64,000 bases of DNA from Sinorhizobium meliloti. GTDB taxonomy: Bacteria > Pseudomonadota > Alphaproteobacteria > Rhizobiales > Rhizobiaceae. Position numbers and translations under genes: made by a program. The number at the start of each line of letters is the position of its first letter. Within the stretch, counting starts at the first letter, position 1. Location: contig NZ_CP141213.1 of the NCBI RefSeq assembly GCF_035610345.1, forward strand, positions 1-64,000. The letters are read 5' to 3'. Below the pieces are notes generated by a model. It did not search any database and was not told the DNA's origin. It worked only from the letters and a program-made list of their open reading frames with translations. Positions 62,443-64,000 of the stretch are shown piece by piece.

Positions 62443-63972
62443 ATGGGAGACTATCTTTTGGGCCTCGACGCCGGCAACACCGTCATTAAGGCGGTGATCT
62501 TCGACCGGCAGGGCAAGGAAATCGCTTCGGCCGCGGCGGAAGGGCACAGCCGGATGCCGTTCCCCGGCCATGTCGAGCGCAGCCTGGACGAGCTATGGGA
62601 GAATGCCCGCCGGGTCATCCGCACATGTGTCGATGAGGCCGGGATCGACGCCGGCGAAATCGCCGCCATCGGCTGCGCCGGCCATGGCAACGGGCTCTAC
62701 GCGCTCGACCATGAAGGGCGTCCGCTTCTCGGCATACAGTCGCTCGACACCCGGGCGGCGGCGCTTGTCGAAGAGTGGAGGTCGCAAGGTGTCGGCGACC
62801 GGACCTATCCGATCGGCCAGCAACGGCCCTGGCCTTCGCAGACCCCCACTCTTCTCGCCTGGCTGAAACGACATCGGCCGGAGGTCTTCGCCAGCATCGG
62901 CACGGTCTTTCTCTGCAAGGATTTCATCGTCAACCGGCTGACGGGCACGCGCTTCAGCGACGTCTCGGACATGACCGGCTGCGGATTGCTCAACGTCGCC
63001 GGCCGGCACTACGACCGGGAACTCATGGCAGCTTACGGGCTCTCCGAAACGATTGACCTCCTGCCGCCATTGGTGGAAAGCGCCGACGTCGCCGGTCGCA
63101 TCACCGAAGCGGCCGCGGCCGAGACGGGGCTTGCCGCCGGAACGCCGGTGGTCGGTGGGCTTTTCGACGTGGTCGCCTCGGCGATCGGCTCCGGGGTCAC
63201 CCGCACCGGGGCAGCTTCCATCATCGCCGGGACCTGGAGCATCAATCAGGTGATCATCGAAAGCCCGGAGCTCCAGGGACCGGTGTTCATGTCCTCCACC
63301 TTCGATCGCGACCGCTATATGGCGATCGAGTCCAGCGCGACCTCCGCCGCAAACCTCGAATGGCTGGTGCGGGAGTTCTTTTCCGAGGTGCGCTCCGATG
63401 GGCGCTCGCCCTTCGACCTCTGCTGCGAGCTCGCCTCCTCAAGCGATCCGGCCTCCGACGACCCCATCTACCACCCCTATCTCTACGGCGCCCAGCAGGA
63501 CGGCAGCGCGCGCGCCGGGTTCTACGGGATCGCCGGCTGGCACACGAAAGGCCACCTCGTGCGCGCAGTACTCGAAGGCGTGGCATTCGGTCACCGCCAG
63601 CACATAGAGACGATGCGCAAATCAGGTGCGGTCTTCGACGAGGCGATCCTTTCCGGCGGCGGTTCGCGCAGTCTCATATGGCCGCAGATATTCGCCGACG
63701 TCCTCGGCGTCCCGGTCTCCGTGGCCCGCTCGCGTGAGACGGGCGCCCTGGGGGCGGCAATCGCCGCCGGCACCGGCGTTGGCATTTTCTCCGACTTCGC
63801 CGAGGGTGCGGCCGCGATGGTGAGAACCGAGCGGCACTATCGTCCGAACAGGGCGCTGGAGGCCCATTATGCCCGGCGATACGCGCTTTACAGGGACATC
63901 GCGGACGCCATGACCCCGATCTGGCGCCGGCTTTCGGCAATGCAGGCCATCACGGCGGGAGTTGCGGCGTGA
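62443..63972 (+). CDS. FGGY-family carbohydrate kinase, L-xylulokinase (LyxK)-like
   Basis: 509 residues from the ATG at 62443 (GGGAGGGG ahead). Phosphate loop GLDAGNTVIKAVIFD at 6-20, then IGCAGHGNGLYALD, GTPVVGGLFDVVASAI, ATSAANLEWLVREFF, AGFYGIAGWHTKGHL and the adenosine loop LSGGGSRSLIWPQ. Alignment by eye with E. coli LyxK holds along the whole length, so a ketopentose or related polyol is a likely substrate, but FGGY enzymes change specificity easily. It ends with a GTGA overlap with the next gene. Confidence 0.85.
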   Translation: MGDYLLGLDAGNTVIKAVIFDRQGKEIASAAAEGHSRMPFPGHVERSLDELWENARRVIRTCVDEAGIDAGEIAAIGCAGHGNGLYALDHEGRPLLGIQSLDTRAAALVEEWRSQGVGDRTYPIGQQRPWPSQTPTLLAWLKRHRPEVFASIGTVFLCKDFIVNRLTGTRFSDVSDMTGCGLLNVAGRHYDRELMAAYGLSETIDLLPPLVESADVAGRITEAAAAETGLAAGTPVVGGLFDVVASAIGSGVTRTGAASIIAGTWSINQVIIESPELQGPVFMSSTFDRDRYMAIESSATSAANLEWLVREFFSEVRSDGRSPFDLCCELASSSDPASDDPIYHPYLYGAQQDGSARAGFYGIAGWHTKGHLVRAVLEGVAFGHRQHIETMRKSGAVFDEAILSGGGSRSLIWPQIFADVLGVPVSVARSRETGALGAAIAAGTGVGIFSDFAEGAAAMVRTERHYRPNRALEAHYARRYALYRDIADAMTPIWRRLSAMQAITAGVAA

Positions 63973-64000
63973 ACGCGGATATGAACGAGACGATCGCCGA
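63969..64000 (+). CDS. Start of the next operon gene, cut by the window end
   Basis: A GTG at 63969 overlaps the kinase stop (GTGA) and opens a frame that reads MNADMNETIA to the window edge; the ATG at 63981 is an alternative. Too little is visible to name it. Confidence 0.5.
   Translation, partial: MNADMNETIA

Noticed and set aside
61219..62571. 450-codon minus-strand frame opposite the aldolase
   Set aside because: Compositionally odd (His/Arg rich) and without a ribosome binding site; the aldolase family match is clear.
53946..63972. Autoinducer-2 (lsr) uptake operon
   Set aside because: SorC regulator, FGGY kinase and DhnA aldolase suggested it, but the binding protein is not LsrB-like, there is one permease instead of two, the kinase resembles LyxK, and a GlpD-like enzyme is present.
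1..64000. CRISPR arrays, tRNA or rRNA genes, replication origin
   Set aside because: No regularly spaced repeats, no cloverleaf-like or rRNA sequence and no repABC or oriC-type cluster was noticed by eye; a dedicated scan could not be run.

Overview
The window reads as a replicon segment (chromid, plasmid or chromosomal island) of an alphaproteobacterium of the Rhizobiales, most likely Sinorhizobium/Ensifer or a close relative. Evidence: GC-rich codon use, DUF982 and other small proteins typical of rhizobia, GGAAC-N18/19-TT promoters of the RpoE2/EcfG general stress response type, a cyclase-TPR protein, and AraFGH/DgoD and SorC-controlled sugar loci. No rRNA, tRNA or CRISPR was seen. Species assignment is inference.

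Layout. 1-0.8 kb: C-terminal end of an IS66 transposase. 0.9-18.3 kb: surface-polysaccharide region with a sulfotransferase, an MsbA-like exporter, a pyruvyltransferase-family protein, an O-acyltransferase, KpsF (arabinose-5-phosphate isomerase, the Kdo precursor route), an ArnT-like membrane glycosyltransferase, several soluble glycosyltransferases and four small Rossmann-like proteins that look like distant paralogues. 18.9-32.4 kb: accessory region of many small genes (CopZ-like chaperone, DUF454, response regulator, a 26-residue membrane peptide, DUF982), several under candidate RpoE2 promoters, mixed with decayed genes (LigD, two GH19 lysozyme/chitinase copies, a HigBA-like toxin-antitoxin pair, a GrlR-like remnant) and three copies of a hairpin-rich repeat; a class III cyclase-TPR protein ends it. 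32.9-39.0 kb: a sugar-binding protein divergent from a four-gene chain lacI / DUF2264 / 2-hydroxyacid dehydrogenase / TIM-barrel isomerase, every junction an ATGA overlap; no ABC permeases accompany the binding protein. 39.1-47.3 kb: Mn-catalase (candidate RpoE2 promoter), aldo/keto reductase, MFS carrier, NYN-domain protein and a gene graveyard (DUF2243, SulP STAS, methyltransferase, LysE and TreY fragments).

47.3-64 kb is ordered and intact. One half is an araFGH sugar importer divergent from a GntR regulator, galactonate dehydratase (dgoD) and a sugar-dehydrogenase-like SDR: uptake and oxidation of D-galactose and/or L-arabinose. The other half is an operon running off the window: binding protein, double ATPase, permease, SorC regulator, aldo/keto reductase, GlpD/EryB-like FAD dehydrogenase, DhnA-type class I aldolase and an L-xylulokinase-like FGGY kinase. 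It starts behind a terminator and a 22-bp perfect palindrome. Together these genes predict uptake, phosphorylation, oxidation and aldol cleavage of a polyol or rare sugar of unknown identity; this is the best candidate for an undescribed pathway here.
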